6,808 nucleotides of DNA from Candidatus Firestoneibacteriota bacterium. GTDB lineage: Bacteria > JACRDZ01. Shown here piece by piece: positions 1-6,689 of the stretch (the stretch's first letter is position 1; each line of letters begins with the position of its first letter). The DNA lies in NCBI GenBank assembly GCA_016212735.1, contig JACRDZ010000238.1, forward strand, positions 1 to 6,808. Direction: 5' to 3'. The position numbers were made by a program, and so were the translations under genes. Below the pieces are notes generated by a model. That model did no database searches. It was not told the origin of the DNA and saw only the letters and a program-made list of their open reading frames with translations.

Positions 1-880
1 CTCTTTTTTTCTCCAAATGCATACAGGAATCCATCATCCGATCCTACAAAAACCATTGTACTATCAACTGCCGGGCATGAGAATATAACTCCACCTGTTT
101 TAAAACTCCACAAATTTTTACCTGTATTCGCATCAAGAGCGTGAAAATAACTGTCATGAGATCCCATATATACTATATCATTACATACACTTGCAGAAGA
201 CATTATATGATCTTCTGTATTAAACCGCCATTTGACAGCACCGGAAATTCTATCAAAAGCATAAAACGTCTTATTCCATCCGCCAATAAATACTATATCT
301 TTATAAATTGTCGGAGAGGAACAAACACGGTCATCAGTTTTATATTTCCAGACAATTTCACCTGTTTCAGTATTTAATGCATATATATTATTGTCGTAAG
401 ATCCAAAATATAAAATATCGTCACGTGCAGCAGGTGCAGAAAAAACATTGTTTCCTGTCAGAAATTTCCATACTAGCTTGCCGGTATCCGCATAAAGAGC
501 GTATAAATATCTGTCTCCAGAACCGAAATAAACTTTATTATTGTAAATAAGCGGTGGGGTATGAATTTCGTATCCTGTTTTAAATTCCCATAATAGTTTC
601 CCTGATAATGCATCAATAGCATAAAAATAATAATCGTTTGCTCCGATATACAAGACATTTTTCCATACAGAGGGAGACGAAAAACCACCAATAGAGCCTC
701 TGGTTTTATATTTCCATATTAGCTTTCCTGTAAATCTGTTTAAAGCGTATACAGTGCTGTCATAGGAACCTATATATACTCTGTCTTTTACTACACTCGG
801 GGAAGAATCAATCCATGAACCTGTTTTAAATTTAAAAATAATTCTCCCTGTATTTTTATTAAGAGCATATAAATTGTGAT
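1..880 (-). repeat. 120-bp coding repeat (propeller blade units)
   Basis: The conserved Gly-Cys dinucleotide of the YA[L/I/F] codon falls, on the plus strand, at bases ending 866, 746, 620, 500, 380, 260, 140 and 20. The spacing is therefore exactly 120 bp, or 40 codons, in six of seven intervals. The exception is 126 bp (746 to 620), where repeat 3 carries two extra residues around SIGGF. The repeats are diverged at DNA level but keep recognisable shared stretches, such as the codons for TGK, W and KT. They are blades of the propeller gene, not a separate element. Confidence 0.85.
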
Positions 881-1133
881 CTCTTGATCCGACATATATA
901 TAATCTCCGGCAACAGATGGAGATGAAATTGAGGATATCGGCCGGGAAGATGCGTCAAGTTTCCATACAAGTTCGAGTGGAGGGACAGGACCTTTTATCC
1001 CTGTAGCGCCTAGATGATCCGTCCCGTGATGAAACATCCACCAGTCATTATTACCTGAATCAGGTTTGTTTAGTAGAGCGGTTGTACATCCAGAAAATAA
1101 ACCCAAACTAATTATTAATATCAAATTCCTCAT
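1..1133 (-). CDS. PQQ-like (BamB-type) eight-repeat beta-propeller lipoprotein, 3' end cut by window edge
   Basis: This open frame starts at an ATG at 1133-1131 and has no stop before base 1, so about 377 codons are visible. The N-terminus is a lipoprotein signal: a basic start (MRN), a hydrophobic stretch and the lipobox LFSGC with Cys16. Thr follows the Cys rather than Asp, which fits outer-membrane sorting in proteobacterial-type rules. A segment resembling the usual entry of secreted PQQ-like proteins follows (WWMFHHGTDHLGATG, residues about 31-45). Eight repeats of the type D..LYALN..TGK..W.FKT come next, with the YA[L/I/F] alanine at residues 90, 130, 172, 212, 252, 292, 332 and 372. 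Repeat 1 has Phe in place of the docking Trp. Such repeats build a propeller; they do not imply PQQ binding or enzyme activity. An early strand (LELVWKLD) could close the last blade, so the true end is probably close to the window edge. The frame is uninterrupted. It is the last visible gene of the nadX/kinase cluster. BamB itself is possible, but a generic propeller lipoprotein is the safer call. Confidence 0.88.
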   Translation of the reverse strand, partial: MRNLILIISLGLFSGCTTALLNKPDSGNNDWWMFHHGTDHLGATGIKGPVPPLELVWKLDASSRPISSISSPSVAGDYIYVGSRDHNLYALNKNTGRIIFKFKTGSWIDSSPSVVKDRVYIGSYDSTVYALNRFTGKLIWKYKTRGSIGGFSSPSVWKNVLYIGANDYYFYAIDALSGKLLWEFKTGYEIHTPPLIYNNKVYFGSGDRYLYALYADTGKLVWKFLTGNNVFSAPAARDDILYFGSYDNNIYALNTETGEIVWKYKTDDRVCSSPTIYKDIVFIGGWNKTFYAFDRISGAVKWRFNTEDHIMSSASVCNDIVYMGSHDSYFHALDANTGKNLWSFKTGGVIFSCPAVDSTMVFVGSDDGFLYAFGEKK

Positions 1134-1146
1134 AATATTATCCTTA
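1134..1146 (-). promoter_or_regulatory. Stop/Shine-Dalgarno junction between kinase and lipoprotein genes
   Basis: On the minus strand the kinase stop codon TAA (1146-1144) runs directly into GGA, making TAAGGA. The AAGGA core (1145-1141) lies 7 bases before the lipoprotein ATG at 1133. This supports the chosen start and suggests coupled translation on one transcript. Confidence 0.75.
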
Positions 1147-2577
1147 ATTACATGGTAATCTTACGCTAAAAGATGCTCCTTCTCCAACTTTACTTTCTAC
1201 TAATATTTGCCCATTATGTGCATCTACAATCATTTTTGCAATATATAGTCCCAATCCTGTTCCTTTCGTTTTTTTTGTAATTTTAGATCTAGAATATTTA
1301 TTAAAAATAATATCAATTTCATCAGAAGGAATTCCTATCCCTGTGTCATTTATTAATATTTCAACATATTTGGAATTGTTATCAGTAATTTGCCTGCTAA
1401 TTACATCAATTTTTCCTCCTGCAGAAGTAAATTTAATAGAATTACTTATGATATTTGAAAATACTCTATCAATTTCTTTTGCATCACCTAAAATTTCAGG
1501 CAGGTCTTTTTCTATCATATAGTTTAAACTAATATTTTTATCTTTAAATTCTGATTGAAAGGTTGAGATCAGATCATCAAGTATAAGGTTTAATTTTAAT
1601 GGCTGCATATCCATAGTATAATAACCTGATTCCAATTTAGAACTTATTAAAAAATCATCTGCTAGAGAAAGAATTTTAGTAGCACTTCTGTGAATAGCAC
1701 TAATACTTTTATATATATCATCTTCCATTTGGTCTTTTTTATTACGAATCATAAGTGAAGAAAAACCAAGTATGGCAGTAAGCGGAGATTTAATATCATG
1801 CGTTATCATTGATATAAAATCATGTTTCTGTTTTTCAAGTTCTTTTTCTTTTGTAATATCATGCATGATCATTGCTATACCGGAAAAACCAATTGAAGAT
1901 TTAATTGAAGCTATATTTATTTTAATCGTTTTATCTTCAATATTAATATGGCGTTCAACAGGACGCATTTGAGACATATTTATTAAATTTATTATATCAT
2001 CAGGATTCTTATGACAATCCTGATAATTTTTGCCAATGTAATCAGAACCCTTTATATTTAATATTTTTTCAGCTTGATCATTAATAATAAATACATGATT
2101 CTCTGAATCAGCTACTATTATCCCTTCTCCCAGACTCATAAGGATATTTTCTAATTTGTTTTTTTCATCTTCAAGAGAAAAAGTCATTTCTTTAACTTTT
2201 AATTCCAATCCATCGTATGAGGATTTTAACTGTACAGCCATAGTATTAAAAGCAACTGCAAGATCTTCCAATTCGTCATGGGACTTAAGTTCCATTCTAT
2301 AATTCAAATTCCCTTTGCTTAATTCTTTTGCACCTGTACATAAAGTCTGAATAGCTTTATCAAAATGACGTGCAGCTAAAAAAGCGAGAATTAAAGATAA
2401 TATAAGCACCAATACAAGAATAAGAATAAAGATAAACTGACCTGAAGCATCTATAGAAAAGAGCATGTCCTGAGTTATACCTAAAATAAATAAAGGTATA
2501 ATTGCTATGAACAAAAAAGTGATTATTAATTTGTCACGGATTTTAATTTTATAAGAAAATTTATCAAATACATTCAT
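1144..2577 (-). CDS. Membrane sensor histidine kinase (HAMP-PAS-HisKA-HATPase_c)
   Basis: The product is a 477-residue inner-membrane kinase that should autophosphorylate and pass phosphate to a response regulator. Two hydrophobic helices are visible, about residues 17-36 and 47-68, with only about ten residues between them, so there is almost no extracytoplasmic sensor. A HAMP-like linker follows (about 69-121), then a short coiled coil, a PAS domain (about 142-240, beginning LENILMSLGEGIIVAD), the HisKA helix pair (about 250-318) with the H-box MITHDIKSPL and phospho-acceptor His260, and the HATPase_c domain (about 365-476). In the ATPase the N-box is SNIISNSIKF (Asn375/Asn379), G1 is DTGIGIP (411-417) and G2 is GTGLGLYI (439-446). 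All key motifs are intact, so it should be active. No receiver-domain gene lies in the window, so its partner is elsewhere. The gene sits 16 bp after nadX and 10 bp before the lipoprotein. Input is probably cytosolic, through PAS, or membrane-borne; the ligand cannot be read from the sequence. Confidence 0.95.
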   Translation of the reverse strand: MNVFDKFSYKIKIRDKLIITFLFIAIIPLFILGITQDMLFSIDASGQFIFILILVLVLILSLILAFLAARHFDKAIQTLCTGAKELSKGNLNYRMELKSHDELEDLAVAFNTMAVQLKSSYDGLELKVKEMTFSLEDEKNKLENILMSLGEGIIVADSENHVFIINDQAEKILNIKGSDYIGKNYQDCHKNPDDIINLINMSQMRPVERHINIEDKTIKINIASIKSSIGFSGIAMIMHDITKEKELEKQKHDFISMITHDIKSPLTAILGFSSLMIRNKKDQMEDDIYKSISAIHRSATKILSLADDFLISSKLESGYYTMDMQPLKLNLILDDLISTFQSEFKDKNISLNYMIEKDLPEILGDAKEIDRVFSNIISNSIKFTSAGGKIDVISRQITDNNSKYVEILINDTGIGIPSDEIDIIFNKYSRSKITKKTKGTGLGLYIAKMIVDAHNGQILVESKVGEGASFSVRLPCN

Positions 2578-2596
2578 TGTCTGTTTTCAATCCTTA
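2578..2596 (-). promoter_or_regulatory. Stop/Shine-Dalgarno junction between nadX and kinase genes
   Basis: The nadX stop TAA (2596-2594) again continues into GGA, giving TAAGGA. The distance from this site to the kinase ATG (2577) is 13 bases, longer than usual, so initiation may be weak or depend on translation of nadX. The TTG inside the gap is out of frame with the kinase, so the ATG remains the best start. Confidence 0.55.
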
Positions 2597-3406
2597 AGAG
2601 CCTATTTGTACCGGATTTGTCATGTTTTTTAACATACTTACAGCAGATAGAATAGCTAAATAACTGGTTTTAGGATTACCCGGAGCTGGCTCATTTTCAT
2701 TCCGAATATAAAAGCTACCAAAGCTCCCTTTAGCTTGAATTTCATGAATATTAGTTTTACATTCAGGATCTGCTATAATTTTTATTTTAGTTCTCTCTCT
2801 TCCTATTCCAGCAAGGCTTAGAGTAAGAGCAACATTAATATTTTTTGGAAATGCATTTACAGCTTCTTGTGCATTACCTTCAAAAACGCAGGTTTTTTCA
2901 GTAATATTATTAATATTAATATTATTTTTTACAAGATGCGGTGCTCCAAGAAGACCTTTCGGCGGTTTGGTAGTGGTAAGTTCTACAGAATAAATCTTAC
3001 TGCATGATGCTGCTTTCAAACCGTCTAAGCCTGATATTGCACCGGAAGGTATATATAATTTTACGCCATTTTTCTGTGCTAATTCATACAATTTGGGAAA
3101 TCCTTCCATAAGCCCGCCAACACTCATTATCATTACGTTTTTACTGCTTGAGAGTGTTTTAAAAGCTACTTCATAAGAAATTTCAGATGATGCTGATTCA
3201 ATTACAATATCAACCAGAGAAATAAGTTCAGGGATAGTTACAGATTTAAATTCCATATTTAAAAATCTGTTAAAAGTATTAAGATTTTCCTCGTTTGCTT
3301 CTGAAACAGATATAAGTTCTATATCTTTAATACTAGAAAAAATAGCTTTACCTATTTCACGTCCAATTGTCCCGCAACCAACAATACCAGCTCTGATTTT
3401 TTTCAT
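2594..3406 (-). CDS. nadX: L-aspartate dehydrogenase (NadX family)
   Basis: The 270-residue product is of usual length for the family. The enzyme oxidises L-aspartate with NAD(P)+ to iminoaspartate, which NadA condenses with dihydroxyacetone phosphate to quinolinate in de novo NAD synthesis; it replaces the flavin-dependent oxidase NadB in some bacteria and archaea. The N-terminus is a Rossmann fold with GIVGCGTIGREI (residues 7-18), and an acidic residue near the end of strand 2 (Glu36). Family signatures follow in order: IPSGAISGLDGLKAA (119-133), TKPPKGL (146-152), FEGNAQEAVNAFPKNINVA (175-193), the conserved His221 region (HEIQAKGSFGSF) matching the proposed catalytic His of characterised enzymes, and NPKTS (244-248). 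No motif is missing. The start ATG at 3406 has a modest AGG about 8 bases upstream and gives a complete fold from the first strand. It is the first gene of the cluster with the kinase and lipoprotein; no nadA or nadC is visible nearby. A role in amino-acid catabolism or redox balance is an alternative to NAD synthesis. Confidence 0.93.
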   Translation of the reverse strand: MKKIRAGIVGCGTIGREIGKAIFSSIKDIELISVSEANEENLNTFNRFLNMEFKSVTIPELISLVDIVIESASSEISYEVAFKTLSSSKNVMIMSVGGLMEGFPKLYELAQKNGVKLYIPSGAISGLDGLKAASCSKIYSVELTTTKPPKGLLGAPHLVKNNININNITEKTCVFEGNAQEAVNAFPKNINVALTLSLAGIGRERTKIKIIADPECKTNIHEIQAKGSFGSFYIRNENEPAPGNPKTSYLAILSAVSMLKNMTNPVQIGS

Positions 3407-3464
3407 ATAAATATACCTGATATTATCCCTAATATTATATTAATTATTAATCTGTTTAAAAAGT

Positions 3465-3493
3465 ATAATAGCATTTCTATTATTAAAAGTCAT
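3465..3493 (-). promoter_or_regulatory. Candidate sigma-70 promoter for nadX cluster
   Basis: On the minus strand, ATGACT (3493-3488, four of six matches to TTGACA) is followed after exactly 17 bases by TATTAT (3470-3465, five of six matches to TATAAT). Transcription would begin near 3458 and leave a leader of about 50 bases before the nadX ATG. In such AT-rich DNA, matches of this quality can arise by chance, so this is a prediction only. Confidence 0.35.
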
Positions 3494-3714
3494 CTCAAAT
3501 ATTATATTCCTGTCTCCTGAAACATTTTACTTGATATTTCTAAAAATAGATATTATAATATAATAATAAATATTTTTAACTTCATTTAATAATTTATACC
3601 ACACTGAAATAAGCTTCAATAAATTAATTACTATTTATAGATTTATATATTACTGAATATCAAATATATTTGCATGAAATATCCACATAAATTACGACAA
3701 AAATAAACCACATC

Positions 3715-3724
3715 AAGGAGGAGG
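3715..3724 (+). promoter_or_regulatory. Very strong Shine-Dalgarno site
   Basis: AAGGAGGAGG precedes the ATG at 3730, with GGAGG at 3717-3721 leaving 8 bases of spacing. It is the best ribosome binding site in the window, fixes the start of the secreted protein gene and suggests high translation. Confidence 0.85.
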
Positions 3725-3729
3725 AAACA

Positions 3730-4461
3730 ATGTGGAAACATATATCTTATTTGCTAATACTATCTCTGGTTATTCTATTCAGTATATCGATTAATGCAGA
3801 TAATAATATTGAAGAAAAGATTCGCAGTATTGAAGAAAAAATTGAAAATCTAGAAAAACGTCTGGAAAAAATAGAAGAATCTCAAAATATTAAATCCAAA
3901 CCTGTATATGAACCTAAACCTCCTGTTGAATCCACAAACACAAAAAGCTATTTGAAAGAAAAGAAATTCGCAGAAATACCTTTTAATTTCGCAGAAAAAA
4001 TATCAAAAACCGGTTATAATAATATAGGGGATAAAATTATTGCTGATAAAGTAATTTTCTCTGCTGATGCTTTCCGAATAGACAAAGTAGTAAAAAAGGA
4101 TATGCTGGGCCGCAGATCATTTACAGATGAAAAATACTCTCAGGTTTTTATTTCCATAACAAATGATGCCCGCGATAAATTTCTTGACTATTCTTCCCCC
4201 AGCGGTATTTTCACAAAGATTAGACTTGAAGATAATTTCGGAAATGAATACATTCCTGTGAATTTTGGTTTTAATTCTGTTATTGAAGGGAAAATTGAAG
4301 GAATTGTTTCAGTTTCTCCAGGAGCAAAAATCTCTGATATTTTAGTTTTTGAAGCACCAAGAGAAAATGCCAGCGCTCTTTTATTAACTTTCCCTGCAGA
4401 GCAATTTAAAGGTAAAGATAAAATAAGAGTATTAATCCCTCTAAAAACTGGCTATAGATAA
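3730..4461 (+). CDS. Secreted coiled-coil protein with C-terminal DUF4352/telokin-like beta domain
   Basis: The 243-residue product begins with a typical signal peptide: Lys3, a hydrophobic core at residues 6-20, and a likely signal peptidase I site near INA-DN (residue 23/24). No Cys lies at a lipobox position, so it should be soluble in the periplasm or exported. Residues 25-52 form a short, highly charged heptad-like coiled coil rich in Glu, Lys, Ile and Leu, probably for oligomerisation. A Pro-rich linker (about 57-68) leads to a domain of about 140 residues with alternating beta strands, including QVFISITNDARDKFLDY (138-154), IRLEDNFGNEYIPV (164-177) and a late strand ALLLTFPA. This layout resembles DUF4352-type immunoglobulin-like domains, where a strand with an N-T/N-D motif is followed by a D-x-x-G-N-x-Y turn; the assignment is by pattern only. 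No enzymatic motif is seen. It precedes the HD-GYP gene by 32 bp on the same strand, so co-transcription is likely. Function unknown. Confidence 0.85.
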   Translation: MWKHISYLLILSLVILFSISINADNNIEEKIRSIEEKIENLEKRLEKIEESQNIKSKPVYEPKPPVESTNTKSYLKEKKFAEIPFNFAEKISKTGYNNIGDKIIADKVIFSADAFRIDKVVKKDMLGRRSFTDEKYSQVFISITNDARDKFLDYSSPSGIFTKIRLEDNFGNEYIPVNFGFNSVIEGKIEGIVSVSPGAKISDILVFEAPRENASALLLTFPAEQFKGKDKIRVLIPLKTGYR

Positions 4462-4493
4462 AATTTACTTATTTCAAGAAAGAATAATAAAGT

Positions 4494-5642
4494 ATGGTTT
4501 TTAAAGAATTAAAAGAGGTCTTTCTTAAAAATGCTTTCCGCTTTTTTATCCTCAGTATATTATGGCCAATAGGTTTCTTCTTCTATAATGAAGTACTTCA
4601 TGGACAGATAGATTCTATCACATTCGGCAGAATTATTGCATATTTCGGTCCTATGATTACCCTTCCGTTTATAGGTTATCTTTTGCAGGAACGTTATGAA
4701 AAAACTGAGGATTTGGAAAAAACAACACAAAAAATATATGAATTGTTGCTTAATGTAATTAAGAAAAAACAGCTTGGTATAAGATACGAAAACCCAAATC
4801 TTGTTAAATGCTGGGAAATAAGTAAATGTGGCAAAAAGGACTGCCCTGCATATAATTCTATTAATTTGCGCTGCTGGCAAATCGCAGGAACATATTGTTT
4901 AGATAAACCAACTGGTATAATGGCTCAAAAAATAGATGATTGCAGAAACTGTTCTGTATATAAAATCAGTACACCTGATGAACTAACTGCAATTGGTGAA
5001 AATTTTAATAATATGATGTTAATTCTGGAAAATATGTCTGCGGAACAATATAAAGATTTTATGGCTACAATAGAAGCATTAAGTAAACTAATTGAAATTA
5101 AAGATCCATATACTGGCGGTAAGCATTCTGCAACTGTACAGAGATATGCTCTTTGTATAGCCAATTTATTAAATTTGTCACCTGAACAGATAATAAATAT
5201 TAAAATTGCATCAATTCTGCATGATATAGGTAAAATTGGAATAAAAGGTTCTATCCTGAATAAAAATGGGCCTCTTGATAATATGGAATACAAAGAAATA
5301 AAGAAACATCCTCTTATTGGAGAAGAAGCTATAAAGAGTATAAAAAAGTTAAATGATGTTCGTGCAATTATAAGATACCATCATGAACGTTTTGATGGTA
5401 AAATGGATGGAAAATACAGTTCATATACAGGTGAAGTTAAAGGTGAAGATATTCCTATTGAATCAAGAATAATAAGTATAGCTGATTCATATGATGCTAT
5501 GACTTCTGACCGTCCATATCGCAAAGCTTTAACTAAAGTAGAAGCAGTTAATATAATAAAAAAGGAAAGAGGACAGCAGTTTGATCCAAAGATAGTTGAT
5601 GTTTTTCTGAAAATTCTTGAAGAAGATAAAATAAATTCGTAA
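4494..5642 (+). CDS. Membrane-bound two-CW / HD-GYP domain protein (probable cyclic-di-GMP phosphodiesterase)
   Basis: The 382-residue product has two hydrophobic helices (about 14-33 and 45-64), then a short helical linker. A cysteine cluster (106-153) has Cys106, 112, 117, 127, 135, 150 and 153, including C-W at 106-107 and 127-128, CPAY at 117-120 and C-x-x-C at 150-153. This is the two-CW module seen beside signalling domains in several bacterial groups, probably binding metal or sensing redox state. The HD-GYP domain covers about 190-375. Metal and catalytic positions are present: Glu201, His211, HD at 243-244 in HDIGK with Lys247, His272, HH at 296-297 and Asp331, plus the tail motif SDRPYR (338-343). 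The GYP segment, normally DGxGYP, is absent and replaced by a longer stretch at 301-317. HD-GYP enzymes hydrolyse cyclic-di-GMP to pGpG or GMP; activity is likely but not certain here. The ribosome binding site is weak (AAGAAAG), yet an in-frame TAA lies two codons upstream (4488-4490) and later ATGs would remove the first helix, so this start is sound. Confidence 0.93.
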   Translation: MVFKELKEVFLKNAFRFFILSILWPIGFFFYNEVLHGQIDSITFGRIIAYFGPMITLPFIGYLLQERYEKTEDLEKTTQKIYELLLNVIKKKQLGIRYENPNLVKCWEISKCGKKDCPAYNSINLRCWQIAGTYCLDKPTGIMAQKIDDCRNCSVYKISTPDELTAIGENFNNMMLILENMSAEQYKDFMATIEALSKLIEIKDPYTGGKHSATVQRYALCIANLLNLSPEQIINIKIASILHDIGKIGIKGSILNKNGPLDNMEYKEIKKHPLIGEEAIKSIKKLNDVRAIIRYHHERFDGKMDGKYSSYTGEVKGEDIPIESRIISIADSYDAMTSDRPYRKALTKVEAVNIIKKERGQQFDPKIVDVFLKILEEDKINS

Positions 5643-5655
5643 TTATTAAGTTATT
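5643..5655. other. Convergent 13-bp gap without visible terminator
   Basis: The HD-GYP stop ends at 5642 and the coiled-coil gene on the opposite strand stops at 5656. I see no GC-rich hairpin followed by a T run in the gap or in the flanking 3' ends on either strand. Transcripts probably overlap or end by a Rho-type mechanism. Confidence 0.6.
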
Positions 5656-6675
5656 CTATTTCTGTTCAGAAGCAGCAGATCCCTGTTTTGCGATCCCGAA
5701 TATTTTTTCTGAAGCATCTTTTACCTGACTGAATCTGCTGTAAAAATCATCTTTTTCTTTTTCTAAATCAGTAAGCATTTTTTTATTACTAAAGAAAATT
5801 CCTGTAAAACTTTTTTTCTTCATCTGATAATAACTATCAAAACTTTTTTCTGCAAGAGTATTTAATTCCGCCATTAAATCCTGAAGTTGAGATAGTTTTT
5901 TATTTAAATCTTCTTTGATTAATCCTTTTTCATGATGCATTTGTTCTTTAACAGAATTCATTACAACATTTGTACTGTCTTTTAAACCTGTAATTCTCTG
6001 TTCATATTTTTTAATTAAATCAGATTTCTGTGTCTGATAATTCTGTTCAATTGTTAGTAGTTTATTCCCGGTTTCCTCTTTAAGTTTTGCAATTTCTGTA
6101 TTTAATTGTTCAACTTTTTGATTATTTGAAACTATTAATTCTTCTTTTTCTTTATATAGTTTTTGATTTATATTATTAACAGTTGAGAAATCACTTCTGA
6201 TTTTTTCAAATGCATCGAATACTTTAGAAATTTCATCCATAATAGGTTTTTTTAGTTCATCAATTTTATCAATAGTTTTTTGGGAAGCTTTTTTGTCTGT
6301 AATATTTTTGTCCTGTAAAGCTTGAATTAATAAGCTTAATTTATTATCTAATGCTCTTGGAGTAATTTCAGGAGGTGCAGGGAATAATGATTTTGTTTCA
6401 CTATCAAGTTTTGTGCCTATAACACTATCATAATAATCTTTATCTAACCATGGAGAAACTTTGTTTAATACTGCTGAAAGCTTATCTTTCTGCACTTCAA
6501 CATTATTAAGTTTATCTCTATTATTTTGTAAATCTAAAGATAATTTTTGAGTTTCAGACTGCATTATTGCAAGATTTTCTGATAAAGCATTATTTTTTGT
6601 AATAGTATAAACAGACATGCTCAATGTTACAGCAAACAAGACACCCAAAACAATTAATAAAATTTTATTTCCCAT
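5656..6675 (-). CDS. Membrane-anchored coiled-coil protein, unknown function
   Basis: The 339-residue product has one N-terminal hydrophobic helix (about 5-25), best read as a signal anchor because no clear cleavage site or lipobox Cys follows. Nearly all of the remainder is charged and helical. A first coiled-coil stretch covers about 28-72. A break follows with Pro, Trp and Tyr residues, including SPWLDKDYYDSVIG (74-87) and a Pro-rich loop FPAPPEITP (98-106). A long second coiled coil covers about 110-275. A short aromatic patch (SFTGIFFSNKK, 289-299) and a final helix close the protein. It contains no Cys and no enzymatic motif. I do not recognise a family; an envelope-spanning or scaffold role is plausible from architecture alone. 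AAGGAG (6689-6684) sits 8 bases before the ATG and supports the start. It is transcribed towards the HD-GYP gene, so it is not in that operon, and its upstream neighbour lies outside the window. Confidence 0.85.
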   Translation of the reverse strand: MGNKILLIVLGVLFAVTLSMSVYTITKNNALSENLAIMQSETQKLSLDLQNNRDKLNNVEVQKDKLSAVLNKVSPWLDKDYYDSVIGTKLDSETKSLFPAPPEITPRALDNKLSLLIQALQDKNITDKKASQKTIDKIDELKKPIMDEISKVFDAFEKIRSDFSTVNNINQKLYKEKEELIVSNNQKVEQLNTEIAKLKEETGNKLLTIEQNYQTQKSDLIKKYEQRITGLKDSTNVVMNSVKEQMHHEKGLIKEDLNKKLSQLQDLMAELNTLAEKSFDSYYQMKKKSFTGIFFSNKKMLTDLEKEKDDFYSRFSQVKDASEKIFGIAKQGSAASEQK

Positions 6676-6683
6676 AAGCCTTT

Positions 6684-6689
6684 CTCCTT
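6684..6689 (-). promoter_or_regulatory. Shine-Dalgarno site of the coiled-coil gene
   Basis: AAGGAG on the minus strand with 8 bases of spacing to the ATG at 6675. It decides the start, since it fits this ATG and no other nearby. Confidence 0.8.

Larger units (their letters stand above)
3407..3729. other. AT-rich divergent intergenic region
   Basis: This 323-bp gap separates the nadX cluster (leftward) from the 3730 gene (rightward) and must hold the start signals of both. It is almost entirely A and T, with short TA-rich runs (for example 3551-3573). I see no convincing small gene, RNA gene, strong GC hairpin or long inverted repeat. A candidate leftward promoter is listed separately. For the rightward gene, several weak -10-like hexamers exist around 3630-3700, but none pairs with a good -35 box, so I do not call one. 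Confidence 0.7.

Noticed and set aside
141..691. Three short open frames (141-377 plus, 308-550 plus, 473-691 minus)
   Set aside because: They lie inside the uninterrupted propeller lipoprotein frame. That frame has clear repeats and a lipobox; these have no domain and only odd low-complexity composition.
1..880. Regular 120-bp repeats as a CRISPR array or satellite DNA
   Set aside because: The periodicity is in frame, units are diverged, and they translate into canonical propeller blades.
1772..1972. Plus-strand open frame antisense to the histidine kinase
   Set aside because: It lies opposite the PAS and H-box coding region, and its Ile/Ser-rich product is a shadow of that gene.
3407..3464. 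NAD-sensing riboswitch in the nadX leader
   Set aside because: The putative leader is about 50 bases of nearly pure A/T with no GC stems or conserved loop that would support a known riboswitch.
4560..5293. Two minus-strand open frames (4560-4880, 4925-5293)
   Set aside because: Both are antisense to the two-CW/HD-GYP gene, which has intact conserved motifs throughout.
5394..5444. Frameshift as the cause of the missing GYP motif
   Set aside because: The reading frame stays coherent on both sides (HHERFDG before, KGEDIP after) with no compensating shift needed; it is an in-frame insertion or replacement.
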